Shown here one piece after another: positions 8,455 through 16,735 of a stretch of DNA of 64,000 nucleotides. Each line of letters starts with the position of its first letter. Position 1 is the stretch's first letter. Made by a program: the position numbers and the translations under genes. This DNA is from Planctomycetota bacterium. Lineage in GTDB: Bacteria > Planctomycetota > Planctomycetia > Pirellulales > Pirellulaceae. Under the pieces are notes generated by a model that did not search any database, had not been told where the DNA came from, and saw only the letters and a list, made by a program, of their open reading frames with translations. The stretch is taken from positions 919-64,918 of the forward strand of contig JAPLNJ010000352.1 in the NCBI GenBank assembly GCA_026692885.1, read 5' to 3'.

Positions 8455-10734
8455 TCACGGCTTCGCCGCCAGCTCGCGATCTTCTTCCGGCCAGGGTGAA
8501 CTCATCCCTGCGGCCATCTCGAACGTCGGCACCGGACGGAAATGCGGATGGTCTCGGTACTGCAAATTTTTGCGGCCCCAGTAAGTGCCATAGTACTGAC
8601 AGTTCGTGTCGATCCAGTTGGTGACGCGGATCAATTCCTCGGGGGAGAGCTTGAGCTGCTGATGCGATTCCACCAACTTTCGGACACGTTCGGCTTGGCC
8701 CGGATCACGGACTTGCACGGCGCCGGGACGGAGCATCGCGACCAGGACGCTGGTGTGCGACCCCAGCGAGCGCGCCGGCAAGTAGTCCACATTTCCGGTC
8801 TTCGGATGATTCTCGCCGATCACTGGCCCCAACAACCCGCGGTCGAAGCGGGTCTTGCGCCGTTCCGGCACGAGCTGCTCATACGAGGTATTGAACATCG
8901 TCGTCAGCGTGCCGCTCAGGTCCAGTCCACCCTCCAACTTGGAACCGCTGTGGCAGTCCAGGCAGTGCCGGTCCCACACCGGTTGTACGTCGCTGGCATA
9001 ATTCAGCGCCCGTCGCCCGCCGGTCTCGCCAGGTTGCGGGCCCGGAATCGAAGGCGCTCGCGCCAGGGCCCGCTTCGGTCCCGGCGCGGCCGACGTCACG
9101 ACGTGGTTCGGCGTTTCGTGGCAGCCCACACAACTACGGACTTCACCTGGCATGTAGTTCACGTAGGTGCGCTCCGTCTGGACGGCCAGATAGTTGGCGT
9201 CCAACACCTGCAGGAAGATATTGGCCTCGGCCGGCACGAGAAACGCGGCTGAGCCGTCCTCTTCCACCGGCACCACGCCGTGCTGGACCTTCAGTCCCAG
9301 GTGTGCGTCCTTCGTGATGCACGCATGCTGTTGATCATACTCGTCGCCCGGCCAGCGCCGGCGGGCCGCCCAAGGACGCGGGATCTGCTCCAGCACACGG
9401 ATGTACTTGAGCGTGCCGCGGGGCACGTCCTTGAGACCGTGGTAGACATCGCTGACCACGCAGAGTGCCCGGTGCTGCTGAGCCAATTCCTGATTCCTCT
9501 CGGACGGCAGTATCCGCGGCAAACTGCGTGGCTTCAAGGGGTAGGGCAGCCAGCAGGAGATCCCCGGGTCGCGGTAAATGGGCTGCGTGCGTCCCTGCTC
9601 ATCCAGCAGATACAGCCCGTAGGCGGTAGGATCGCTCCACACCGGTCCGGCCGGTTTGTGGGCGACCAGGAATAGGTTCTCGGACAGCGGGTAGGGGTCC
9701 TTGAATAGCGGTCCCCGCCCCTGGCTGTCATGTGTCCACGGACCGCCGTTCTGGCAGAAGGCGAAGCCAGGTTCTGCTTGGATATCGACGTACGGGGTCA
9801 TGTAAGTCATCGGCTGGCGGCTGCGGATGTCCTGGTTCATGTCCAGCCGGATGACCGTGCCCACGCCATTCTGCGGACAGTGCGGCGTGCCGAGGACCAC
9901 GTACTTGTTCGGCGACTGAGGAATGGGCCGTCCGTAGAGCAGTGTGGGTGGCAGCGCAATGTCGTTGCCATAGATTTCGGACGACGCGGTGCCGTCGGGA
10001 CGCAGGGCCCACAGGCACTTGACGCTGACCGCACCCTTGTCCACATACTCCCACCGGGTGTACAGCAGGCGGCCATCGGGCAGCATGACCGGCGAGGCTT
10101 CGCTCACAGAACTGTTGGTCAACTTGCGGAGGTGCTGGCCATCGGCGTCCATCCGGTACAGGACGGTGGTGGTGAAATCATCCGGCCCGTCGCACAGGAT
10201 GCCGTACTGGCACCGCGTCGAGATGAACGCGATCCCGCCATCTGGCAGATAACAGGGCTGCATGTCATCGGTGCCGTGGTGGTAATGCGGGAACACCCGG
10301 TACTTCTTGACCAACTCGCCCTCGTCGGTCGGCGGAAAGGTCAATTGGTGCAATCCCGTGCCATCGACGTTTACCTCGTAGATGCGGTATCCCACTTGAG
10401 GTCCGGCCTTCCAGGCCAAAACGATCCGTTGGGCGTCGAAGGATACATCGAAGCGTTCGAACACGCCGCCGGCGAGTTGCGGCACGAGCTCTCGGACCGA
10501 GTTGTCTTTCAGATCCAGCACGCACAGGTTCCCGCCGGGTGTCCACGCGGCGTTGATGTACTCCGTGTAATAATGATTCGAGCTGTAGGTGTAGCGTTTG
10601 ACGAACACGAGCTTGTCGAAGTCCAGCCGTGGATTGTCGGCGAGCAGAACCGGTCGGCGAAACGCGGCGAGCGGAGTGATCGTCGCGAAGTCGGCGAGGA
10701 CCAGCACCAGAGTCAGCAGCAAGCAGCGAAGCAT
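8455..10734 (-). CDS. HzsA-related secreted di-haem protein with beta-propeller
   Basis: A 759-aa exported protein with a signal peptide at 1-24 and GAGGAACAC upstream. The first 400 residues contain TolB/PD40-like propeller repeats (PDGGIAFISTR, LPDGRLLYTRWEY, HQLTFPPTDEGE). The family resembles the middle region of the hydrazine synthase alpha subunit and is widespread in planctomycetes that are not anammox bacteria. Two c-type haem motifs are visible: CVGCH at 534-538 and CLDCH at 591-595. It therefore probably sits in the periplasm and may carry electrons, but no hydrazine chemistry should be inferred because the other hydrazine synthase subunits are not in the window. It lies about 96 bp upstream of the GH32/43-like gene on the same strand. 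Confidence 0.75.
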   Translation of the reverse strand: MLRCLLLTLVLVLADFATITPLAAFRRPVLLADNPRLDFDKLVFVKRYTYSSNHYYTEYINAAWTPGGNLCVLDLKDNSVRELVPQLAGGVFERFDVSFDAQRIVLAWKAGPQVGYRIYEVNVDGTGLHQLTFPPTDEGELVKKYRVFPHYHHGTDDMQPCYLPDGGIAFISTRCQYGILCDGPDDFTTTVLYRMDADGQHLRKLTNSSVSEASPVMLPDGRLLYTRWEYVDKGAVSVKCLWALRPDGTASSEIYGNDIALPPTLLYGRPIPQSPNKYVVLGTPHCPQNGVGTVIRLDMNQDIRSRQPMTYMTPYVDIQAEPGFAFCQNGGPWTHDSQGRGPLFKDPYPLSENLFLVAHKPAGPVWSDPTAYGLYLLDEQGRTQPIYRDPGISCWLPYPLKPRSLPRILPSERNQELAQQHRALCVVSDVYHGLKDVPRGTLKYIRVLEQIPRPWAARRRWPGDEYDQQHACITKDAHLGLKVQHGVVPVEEDGSAAFLVPAEANIFLQVLDANYLAVQTERTYVNYMPGEVRSCVGCHETPNHVVTSAAPGPKRALARAPSIPGPQPGETGGRRALNYASDVQPVWDRHCLDCHSGSKLEGGLDLSGTLTTMFNTSYEQLVPERRKTRFDRGLLGPVIGENHPKTGNVDYLPARSLGSHTSVLVAMLRPGAVQVRDPGQAERVRKLVESHQQLKLSPEELIRVTNWIDTNCQYYGTYWGRKNLQYRDHPHFRPVPTFEMAAGMSSPWPEEDRELAAKP

Positions 10735-11161
10735 CGGAGTGTTCCTCGTGGGGCAGAAGTCGACGTTGGGCGGCTCGGCGCCGTAAGACGCCCGCTCCGC
10801 AACAACGCAGCTTCATTCTCACCGCCCGGCCACCAGCGTGCAAGGCACGTTGGTGGCCACGTTTTGCGATCCCCCCACTCGCGGTTGCTTGTCTGGCATT
10901 CGTATCTGCGCTAGGATGGTGCCGTCGCCGTGCCAACGGTGTCCGGCGTCTGGCTTTGAAGTTACGCATTTCGACGGGGAGTAGCCGGATTCGTGAGAAT
11001 TCGAATTCGTGAGAATTCGGAGGCTGCGATGATCGTTGACCCCCGCGAAACACCCCGAATTCTCGCGAATTCGGCTACACGCAACTGCAAAGGCGTCTGT
11101 CAGCCTTCGCCGGGCTCCGACGACTCGCTGCCCAAGAATCTTAGTAACTGGGAGATGCACC
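10735..11161. other. intergenic with GAATTC-centred palindromes
   Basis: No gene is supported here between two divergent genes, so promoters for both probably lie here, though no clear -35/-10 pair was found. Positions 10983-11077 hold three copies of an element built on GTGAGAATTCG and CGAATTC(T/G)CGCGAATTCGG; a related copy is at 54249-54272. Confidence 0.6.
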
Positions 11162-12406
11162 ATGCCGGCACCTGCTCCGCTCGCCACGATCATGATCGTC
11201 GATGACACCCCCGAGAACCTGAAGTTGCTCGAAGGGCTGCTGCGGGACTGGGGCTATCGCGTCCGTCCGTTCCCGCGCGGCGCATTGGCGTTGGCTGCGG
11301 CCCGGGACGATCCGCCGGACCTGATCCTCTTGGATATCAACATGCCCGGTCTGAACGGCTATGAGGTCTGCGCGCAGCTGCGAATTGCCGAGACGACCCG
11401 CGAAATCCCGGTTATCTTTCTCAGCGTGCTCAATGAGGCCCTCGACAAAGTCAAGGCGTTCGCTTGCGGCGGCGTCGATTATGTCAGCAAGCCGTTTCAG
11501 GTCGAGGAGGTCCGGGCACGCATCGAAACGCATCTGACGATCCGGAGGCTGCGACACGAGTTGCAGCGTCATAATCGACATTTGGAGGATCTCGTGCGCG
11601 AGCGCACTCGACAACTGGCGGACGCCCACGACCGCTTGGCGATTCTGGACGCGGCCAAGTCCGAGTTCCTCAATCTCATCTCTCACGAATTGCGGGCGCC
11701 GTTAACCGGTGTGTTTGGCGTCTCGGAGCTACTGCTCATGGATAGTCCTGCGACGCCGGAACGCCGGGAACTGTCGAACCTGTACGACCTGTCCCGGCGG
11801 AACATGCTGGCGATCCTCGACGATGCCCTGCTGCTGACCCGCATCGACGTCTCGGCGGATCTGGCCGAGTCTCAGGAACTGTCCCTTCAAGGTGTCCTAA
11901 TGGGTGCGCTGATGGAAGCACAGCCGCTAGCCTTCGCGCTCGGGATCTCCTTGCCGGACTGCCCGCCCGAAGACACGATGGTGTCAGGGAACCAGCAGCT
12001 GCTGACCAAGGCCTTCACGGCCCTCCTGCAGACGGCGGCGCGATTCGCGGCTGTCGCGGCACCGGTCCGGCTGTCCGTGACGCGTACACCGGCCCTCGTC
12101 CAGGTCCGGGTCTCCGCTACCGGGCGCACGATCCCGCCGGATTTTATGCCGTGTTTCTTCGACGTCTTCGCCGTCACTCGCTCGATCGTACCGCGGGGCG
12201 ACCTGGGCCTGGGCCCGCCCGTGGCCCAGCGGATCATCGCGTTGTCCGGCGGGTCGGTCACGGTCCAGAACGAAGAACCCGCCGGCATCTCGTTCACCGT
12301 GCAGTTGCGTGTTCCCGAAGCGGACGGCATGAACTGCCCGCCGATCGGCATTCGCGGCGGCCTTAATCGGAACGTTGCGCAAGACGCTAGCAGCAGATTG
12401 CCCTAA
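11162..12406 (+). CDS. response regulator fused to a degenerate histidine kinase
   Basis: A cytoplasmic hybrid signalling protein of 414 aa. The start at 11162 is chosen because GGGAG lies just upstream and the receiver begins at once. Receiver domain: acidic pair D14-D15, phospho-acceptor D58 (LILLDINMPG), S88 and K110 (SKPF). A short coiled linker leads to a HisKA helix with H175 in SHELRAPL. The ATP-binding domain is weak: the N-box region (KAFTALLQTAARFA) lacks the usual Asn, the G1 region reads SATGR instead of DxGxG, and only GLGLGPPVAQRI resembles the G2 box. It may therefore not hydrolyse ATP. The last ~16 residues and the stop codon are encoded by repeat sequence shared with other intergenic sites. 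Confidence 0.8.
   Translation: MPAPAPLATIMIVDDTPENLKLLEGLLRDWGYRVRPFPRGALALAAARDDPPDLILLDINMPGLNGYEVCAQLRIAETTREIPVIFLSVLNEALDKVKAFACGGVDYVSKPFQVEEVRARIETHLTIRRLRHELQRHNRHLEDLVRERTRQLADAHDRLAILDAAKSEFLNLISHELRAPLTGVFGVSELLLMDSPATPERRELSNLYDLSRRNMLAILDDALLLTRIDVSADLAESQELSLQGVLMGALMEAQPLAFALGISLPDCPPEDTMVSGNQQLLTKAFTALLQTAARFAAVAAPVRLSVTRTPALVQVRVSATGRTIPPDFMPCFFDVFAVTRSIVPRGDLGLGPPVAQRIIALSGGSVTVQNEEPAGISFTVQLRVPEADGMNCPPIGIRGGLNRNVAQDASSRLP
12359..12395 (+). repeat. dispersed repeat (GATCATAAC...GCTAGCAG family)
   Basis: Sequence GGAACGTTGCGCAAGACGCTAGCAGC, split here across the 3' end of the signalling gene, matches the family seen at 42433-42470, 42781-42816, 42849-42876, 59107-59135, 62909-62945 and 63063-63103. 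Confidence 0.65.
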
Positions 12407-12461
12407 CCCGAAGTGTCGGCGAGAAACCGCTGCTCTTCCTCGCTGACGCTTCGGGTTAGGG
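12401..12461. repeat. inverted repeat, possible terminator
   Basis: Arms CCCTAACCCGAAG...GCGAG and its complement pair over 23 bp with two mismatches. The stop codon of the hybrid kinase lies in the left arm. A similar hairpin with TAACCCGACGCGTAAGCGAG arms is at 51082-51149. There is no T-run, so rho-independent termination is uncertain. Confidence 0.65.
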
Positions 12462-12654
12462 TGCGAAACGTTCTGATCAAGGCCGTCGTCGCCACCCGCA
12501 AGCAGGTATCCGGCTCGGGTGAGACGACGATGAGCAGACTGCCGCGGAGTGGCCACTGTTTCCGGGTGCAGTCTCGGACGAATTGGCCTCTGGCATTTCA
12601 CGAGACGTTTGCTAAGATTTGCGGCGGGGTGAACCGTATCCTAGCTGAGCACGG

Positions 12655-15324
12655 ATGTCGATCATGTCCAAGAATCGCAATCGAGGCAAAGGGCCGGCCG
12701 AAGAGAAGCTCTTGGAACGCGCTCAGCGGGAACTCGCCAGGGGCAATTCCCGGCAGGCGTTGAAAGCTGCGCGGGTCTGCTTTCGTACCGCCGCTACGGA
12801 CGAGCACCGGCAGTTCCTGGAGCGGGCCTACATCGCGCGCATTGAGGATCAGCAGAAGGCCGGTTTTCACGATCAAGCTCGGGTCACTTTGGACGAACTG
12901 CGGAAACTGGGCGTGACGGTCCCCGAAGTCCAGCAGAAGCTACCCCGCCTGCAGATTCTGCTGGGCGCGGGCAACTCGCCGCAGTCCGCTCAGCCGACCG
13001 CCATCCTGGAAACAAATCCCGAGCTGCTCTCCCTCTTGGCCGATCAGGCCGTGCTGCATCCGGAGCGGGCGACGGCGGTGTCGGCAGGCATGCGACAAGA
13101 GGCCGCCTCCGTGCGCGCGGCGCTGCAGGCGATCGAACGCGGCGACGAGGCGGTAGCCACCGAGCAGCTCAACGGCATTGCGAGGCAATCGCCGCTGGCC
13201 GAGTGGAAATTGTTCGCCCGCGGCCTGTCTGCCCACTACGCCGGTCAGCCCGATCGTCGGCAAGCCAACTGGGAACGGCTCGATCCGCAACGGGCGGCGC
13301 AGCGCATCGCTCAGACGTTGCTGGTGTTCAGCGGCGAGGTTCCGGCGGAGCAGGCTTCGCCGCTGGTGGCTCAAGGCGTGCGACGGTTGAAGTATGCGCT
13401 GCAAGGCAACGGCGTGTCGGAACAGATCCGGTTGCTGGCAGATCACGCCAAGGCCGATCGGGGGCGGGACTTGCTGATGGTCTTCCGCTCCTTGCGGCAG
13501 CGTTTCGGCCAGAGCGATCCGGTAGTGATCGAGAAGATCACGGATCTGCTATGGAAGCGGGCGGTGCGCGAAGGGAGTCAGCGGGACTTGGACGCCTTGA
13601 CGAAAGCGGCGCCGGCCCCGGCCCTCGATCCGCATTGGTATCGGGCCGCCGCATTGCTGGCGGGGCATCCCGAAGAGTACGACATGCAGGTCTTCGAAGA
13701 CGCTTGGAAACGCTTCATCCCGGACTTGCAGCAGAGCGGTGTGCTGGGCGAGCAGGAGCGGGCGACCGCCGTCGCGCTGGTTTACCGGCACATGGCGTTG
13801 GAGTTCGTTCAGCACGCGCAGGCGCTGTCGGCCGAGGAGTTCCGGTTCTCTTGGTCGCCTCCGAACCTCGGCCATCTCAAGACCATCCGTAATCAGGCCG
13901 TGCACTACTATCGCGAGAGTCTGAAACACTGCCCGCGGTTGCGGAGCGCCTACAGGGAACTGGTCGACCTGCACTTGGACATGGAGCAGCCGGCTCAAGC
14001 CGCAAAAGTTTACGAGGGCCTGCTCTCACATTTTCCGGATGATTACGACACACTGGCCTGGCTGGCGAACCACTACCTGGATGCGGACGAGCCGGCGAAG
14101 GGTCGGGCGCACGTGGCCGCGGCGCAACGGGTCAAGCCGCGCGATTCGCGCACTTTGCGGATGGTGTGGAATCAGCAACTGCTGGTGGCGCGGCACGCCA
14201 CGCGGAAACGCAAGTTCGATGAGGCTCGGCAGGCGTTGGATGCCGCCGCCGCCATCATCACCCTCGACACCACGGAGCCCTATTGGCTGGACGGACTGCG
14301 GGCCGCAGTCGAATACAAGGCCGGGAACCCCGAGGCTGCCCAGCAGCACTTGAACGCCGCGCTGGCGCATTTCCACGAACCGACGACGATCTGGCTGATG
14401 ATGAGCTCCTGTGCGGTCCGCTACGGACTGGCCAAGACGCTCAAGAAAGAATTCGATACCAAGCTGAAAGCCGCGATCGGAAGCAGCGAACCCCGCAGCC
14501 AGACCGCCGGGCACATGGCCAAGTTGCTCACGGCCTCCGTCGGACGCCAGACCAAGGCGAGCAAGTACGTCGGACTGGTGACCCATCAGCGGTTGGTACT
14601 GACCTACCTGCAGCGTTGCCGGAACGTGTCGTGGGCGGTCGAAGACCTGCACAGCGTGTGCGAGTTCCTGGGCTGCGTCGAGGGCTGGCGGAATCAGTCT
14701 CTGCTGCGCGACTTCGTCCGCCGGGGACTGTTGTTGTTTCCGCAGGATCCCTGCTTCCATTTCTGGTCCGGCGAACTGGAAATGCGGCAGGGACCTTACG
14801 CCTGCAACGCCGAACAGGCGCGGCGTCACCTGGAACGGGCCTTGGAATTGCACAAGGCCGGTGGTGTCTCGCTGAGCGAAGAGCTCGTCAAGCGGGCCAA
14901 GCATGCGCTGACGCTGCTGGAGGGGGCTACGTCCTTCTTGGACGGCATGTGCAGCATGGGTGAGGACGAATTCGACGATGACGAGGATGATGAGGACGAA
15001 TTCGACGACGACGAGGATGCGTTCGACACGTTGCCGTTCCCGGGCGGTCAGTTGCCTCCGAATATGAGCGAAGCGGACTTGCGCAGAATGTTGCCGCCCC
15101 AGCTATTCGCAGCGTTTCAGGCCGAATGCGACCAATTCGGCATGAGCGTGCAGGATGCGATCGCCCAGTTCACGCGCGGGGGCGGTGAAGCGGACGAGAC
15201 GCACGAGGCCAAGACGGAGGCGAAAGAAGACCAAGCGTACAACGAGTGGGCGGATGCACCGGAGTGGCTGCAACCGCCCCCTGGCCGGTCCCAGAAGAAA
15301 TCAACCGCGGGGCGGCGACGGTAA
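12655..15324 (+). CDS. large TPR-type protein heading an Hsp70 gene cluster
   Basis: An 889-aa soluble protein without signal peptide. Much of it (about 20-800) is helical with TPR-like repeats, for example YRELVDLHLDMEQPAQAAKVYEGL and YDTLAWLANHYLDADEPAKG, so protein-protein binding is likely. Residues 763-785 are strongly acidic (runs of D and E), followed by a short helical segment with PPNMSEADLRRMLPP and a basic end. It could start at 12655 or 12664; neither has a strong ribosome site. It is followed on the same strand by J-like, GrpE-like, DnaK and zinc-ribbon genes, suggesting a client-recruiting or scaffold role; this is inference. The last residues and stop fall in a 40-bp direct repeat. 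Confidence 0.6.
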   Translation: MSIMSKNRNRGKGPAEEKLLERAQRELARGNSRQALKAARVCFRTAATDEHRQFLERAYIARIEDQQKAGFHDQARVTLDELRKLGVTVPEVQQKLPRLQILLGAGNSPQSAQPTAILETNPELLSLLADQAVLHPERATAVSAGMRQEAASVRAALQAIERGDEAVATEQLNGIARQSPLAEWKLFARGLSAHYAGQPDRRQANWERLDPQRAAQRIAQTLLVFSGEVPAEQASPLVAQGVRRLKYALQGNGVSEQIRLLADHAKADRGRDLLMVFRSLRQRFGQSDPVVIEKITDLLWKRAVREGSQRDLDALTKAAPAPALDPHWYRAAALLAGHPEEYDMQVFEDAWKRFIPDLQQSGVLGEQERATAVALVYRHMALEFVQHAQALSAEEFRFSWSPPNLGHLKTIRNQAVHYYRESLKHCPRLRSAYRELVDLHLDMEQPAQAAKVYEGLLSHFPDDYDTLAWLANHYLDADEPAKGRAHVAAAQRVKPRDSRTLRMVWNQQLLVARHATRKRKFDEARQALDAAAAIITLDTTEPYWLDGLRAAVEYKAGNPEAAQQHLNAALAHFHEPTTIWLMMSSCAVRYGLAKTLKKEFDTKLKAAIGSSEPRSQTAGHMAKLLTASVGRQTKASKYVGLVTHQRLVLTYLQRCRNVSWAVEDLHSVCEFLGCVEGWRNQSLLRDFVRRGLLLFPQDPCFHFWSGELEMRQGPYACNAEQARRHLERALELHKAGGVSLSEELVKRAKHALTLLEGATSFLDGMCSMGEDEFDDDEDDEDEFDDDEDAFDTLPFPGGQLPPNMSEADLRRMLPPQLFAAFQAECDQFGMSVQDAIAQFTRGGGEADETHEAKTEAKEDQAYNEWADAPEWLQPPPGRSQKKSTAGRRR

Positions 15325-15424
15325 CGTGGCCGGGCTGCAGCCCAGGGGCGTAGGTCAGGCTTTCCAGCCTGACGTGATGTGCTCGGGCGGCGACGGTAAC
15401 CTAGCCGGGTCGCAGCCCAGGGGT
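15309..15424. repeat. two direct repeats flanking a TCAGGC hairpin
   Basis: GGGCGGCGACGGTAAC followed by GCCGGG-GCAGCCCAGGGG occurs at 15309-15350 and again at 15385-15424. Between them is the hairpin GTAGGTCAGGCTTTCCAGCC, also found at 18846-18904 and 35770-35795. The first copy holds the stop codon of the TPR gene. Confidence 0.8.
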
Positions 15425-15492
15425 CGAGTGTTCAGAAGCTTTTTTTGCGGGCAGATGCCCAGGACGACTGACTGATACAGAGGACCCTGATT

Positions 15493-15783
15493 GTGACTGA
15501 TCCCTACGAGACCCTGGGCCTGAGCCAGGACGCCGGAGAAGAGGAAATCCGCCAACGCTACTTGACGTTGGTGCGCGAGAACCCGCCGGAACGTGCCCCC
15601 GAACGCTTCGCCGTGATTCGTGCTGCATACGACCAACTGCGGGATCCGGTGATGAGCTTGGAGCGTCGGTTGTTCAGCCTGACCGCCACCGATACGTTCG
15701 ACAGCCTGCTGGCCGCCGAACAGCAACGTTTGGGCCGACAGCGCATCCCGACGGACGTGTTGCTGTCGCTGGCGGACGGGTAG
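15493..15783 (+). CDS. J-domain-like protein lacking the HPD motif
   Basis: A 96-aa protein starting at GTG, with GAGGACC upstream. Residues 4-50 have the J-domain pattern: DPYETLGLSQDAGEEEIRQRY for helices I-II and RFAVIRAAYDQLRDP for helix III. Where HPD is expected the sequence reads NPPE (ENPPERAPERF), so the motif that normally stimulates Hsp70 ATPase is missing. The region after about residue 52 is short and helical. It ends 4 bases before the GrpE-like gene, so translational coupling is likely. Known J-like proteins without HPD usually regulate or recruit rather than stimulate; that role here is inferred from position in an Hsp70 cluster. Confidence 0.75.
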   Translation: MTDPYETLGLSQDAGEEEIRQRYLTLVRENPPERAPERFAVIRAAYDQLRDPVMSLERRLFSLTATDTFDSLLAAEQQRLGRQRIPTDVLLSLADG

Positions 15784-15787
15784 CCGC

Positions 15788-16681
15788 ATGTCACGTCCGT
15801 GGTATGAAACCGATGAGATTCTCGAACGCTTCCGCACCTGGCTAGCGGAGGTTGGCGAGGAACTGCCCACACCGGATCTGGCGGCAGGGGAGGTGTCGGC
15901 AGCGGCTGCCCGTGCGGCCGACGCGTCGTCGGTTGACGTTGGTCTGCTGCAGGTGGTCGAGGCATTCACGGCGCTGCGGCATGAACTGAAGCTGCAGACC
16001 AAGAGCGCACGCGGCCTAGAAGAGGCCGTGCAAGCTGCATTGGCGGGATTGGACAAATCCGTGGCCCAGTTCCAGGCGGTGCAGGCCCGCGAAACGCAGG
16101 CCGCGGAACAGGCCGCCAAGCCGCTGGTGCTGTCCTTGATCGAGTTGGACGAGGCCCTGGAACGCGGCGCCAAGGCGATCACGCTGATCGACCGGCGGAT
16201 TGCAGATCGGGCGCCGCAGGAACTGCTGGAGGCATTGGATCGCCGCTTTGCGGGCTTGAGCGCCTGGCGGCGGTGGCTGTCCGCAGGCTGGCACCACGCA
16301 GCCCGGCGGGTCTGCCAACAGCACACTGCCGAGACGCATGCTCGCATGTTCTCGGCCTTGATGGACGGTTATCAGCTGATTTGCTCGCGTCTGCAACGGA
16401 CGCTGTCCGAGCACCAGATTCGCCGTATCGAGTGTGTCGGCCACCCCGTCGATCCCACGCGGATGATGGTTGTGGAGCTGATCGATGATCCGCAGGTCGC
16501 TCCGGAAACTGCGGTCGCGGAATTCCGGCCAGGCTACACCTGGCGCGGCGCTGTGGTCCGCTTTGCCGAGGTCCGCGCCGTGCGGAGAGAACGCTTCGTG
16601 GAGCCGGAAGAGCCGGGAGCAAGTGACGAAATCCGAAATCCCTATGCGACTAAGGAAGATCGCGTTGGCGACCCTACGTAG
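15788..16681 (+). CDS. GrpE-like nucleotide exchange factor
   Basis: A 297-aa protein. The N-terminal part (about 1-55) is variable. A long helical stretch follows (about 55-140: LLQVVEAFTALRHELKLQTK and ETQAAEQAAKPLVLSLIELD), as in the GrpE dimer helices. The C-terminal beta segment has the expected motifs: MMVVELIDDPQVAPETAVAE and FRPGYTWRGAVVRFAEVRAV. Its usual role is to release ADP from Hsp70. It is longer than typical GrpE (about 190-200 aa), with an extra middle region rich in W and R near 160-185. It lies between the J-like and DnaK genes, which supports a dedicated exchange factor for this DnaK. Confidence 0.8.
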   Translation: MSRPWYETDEILERFRTWLAEVGEELPTPDLAAGEVSAAAARAADASSVDVGLLQVVEAFTALRHELKLQTKSARGLEEAVQAALAGLDKSVAQFQAVQARETQAAEQAAKPLVLSLIELDEALERGAKAITLIDRRIADRAPQELLEALDRRFAGLSAWRRWLSAGWHHAARRVCQQHTAETHARMFSALMDGYQLICSRLQRTLSEHQIRRIECVGHPVDPTRMMVVELIDDPQVAPETAVAEFRPGYTWRGAVVRFAEVRAVRRERFVEPEEPGASDEIRNPYATKEDRVGDPT

Positions 16682-16735
16682 CAGAAACCGGCCTCGGGCA
16701 ACATCCTTCGAGCGCACGCAGAAAGGGCATCCGCA

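Noticed and set aside
8455..10734. True hydrazine synthase / anammox gene
   Set aside because: Only the HzsA-like part is present; no other hydrazine synthase subunits are here, and HzsA-related proteins are common in non-anammox planctomycetes.
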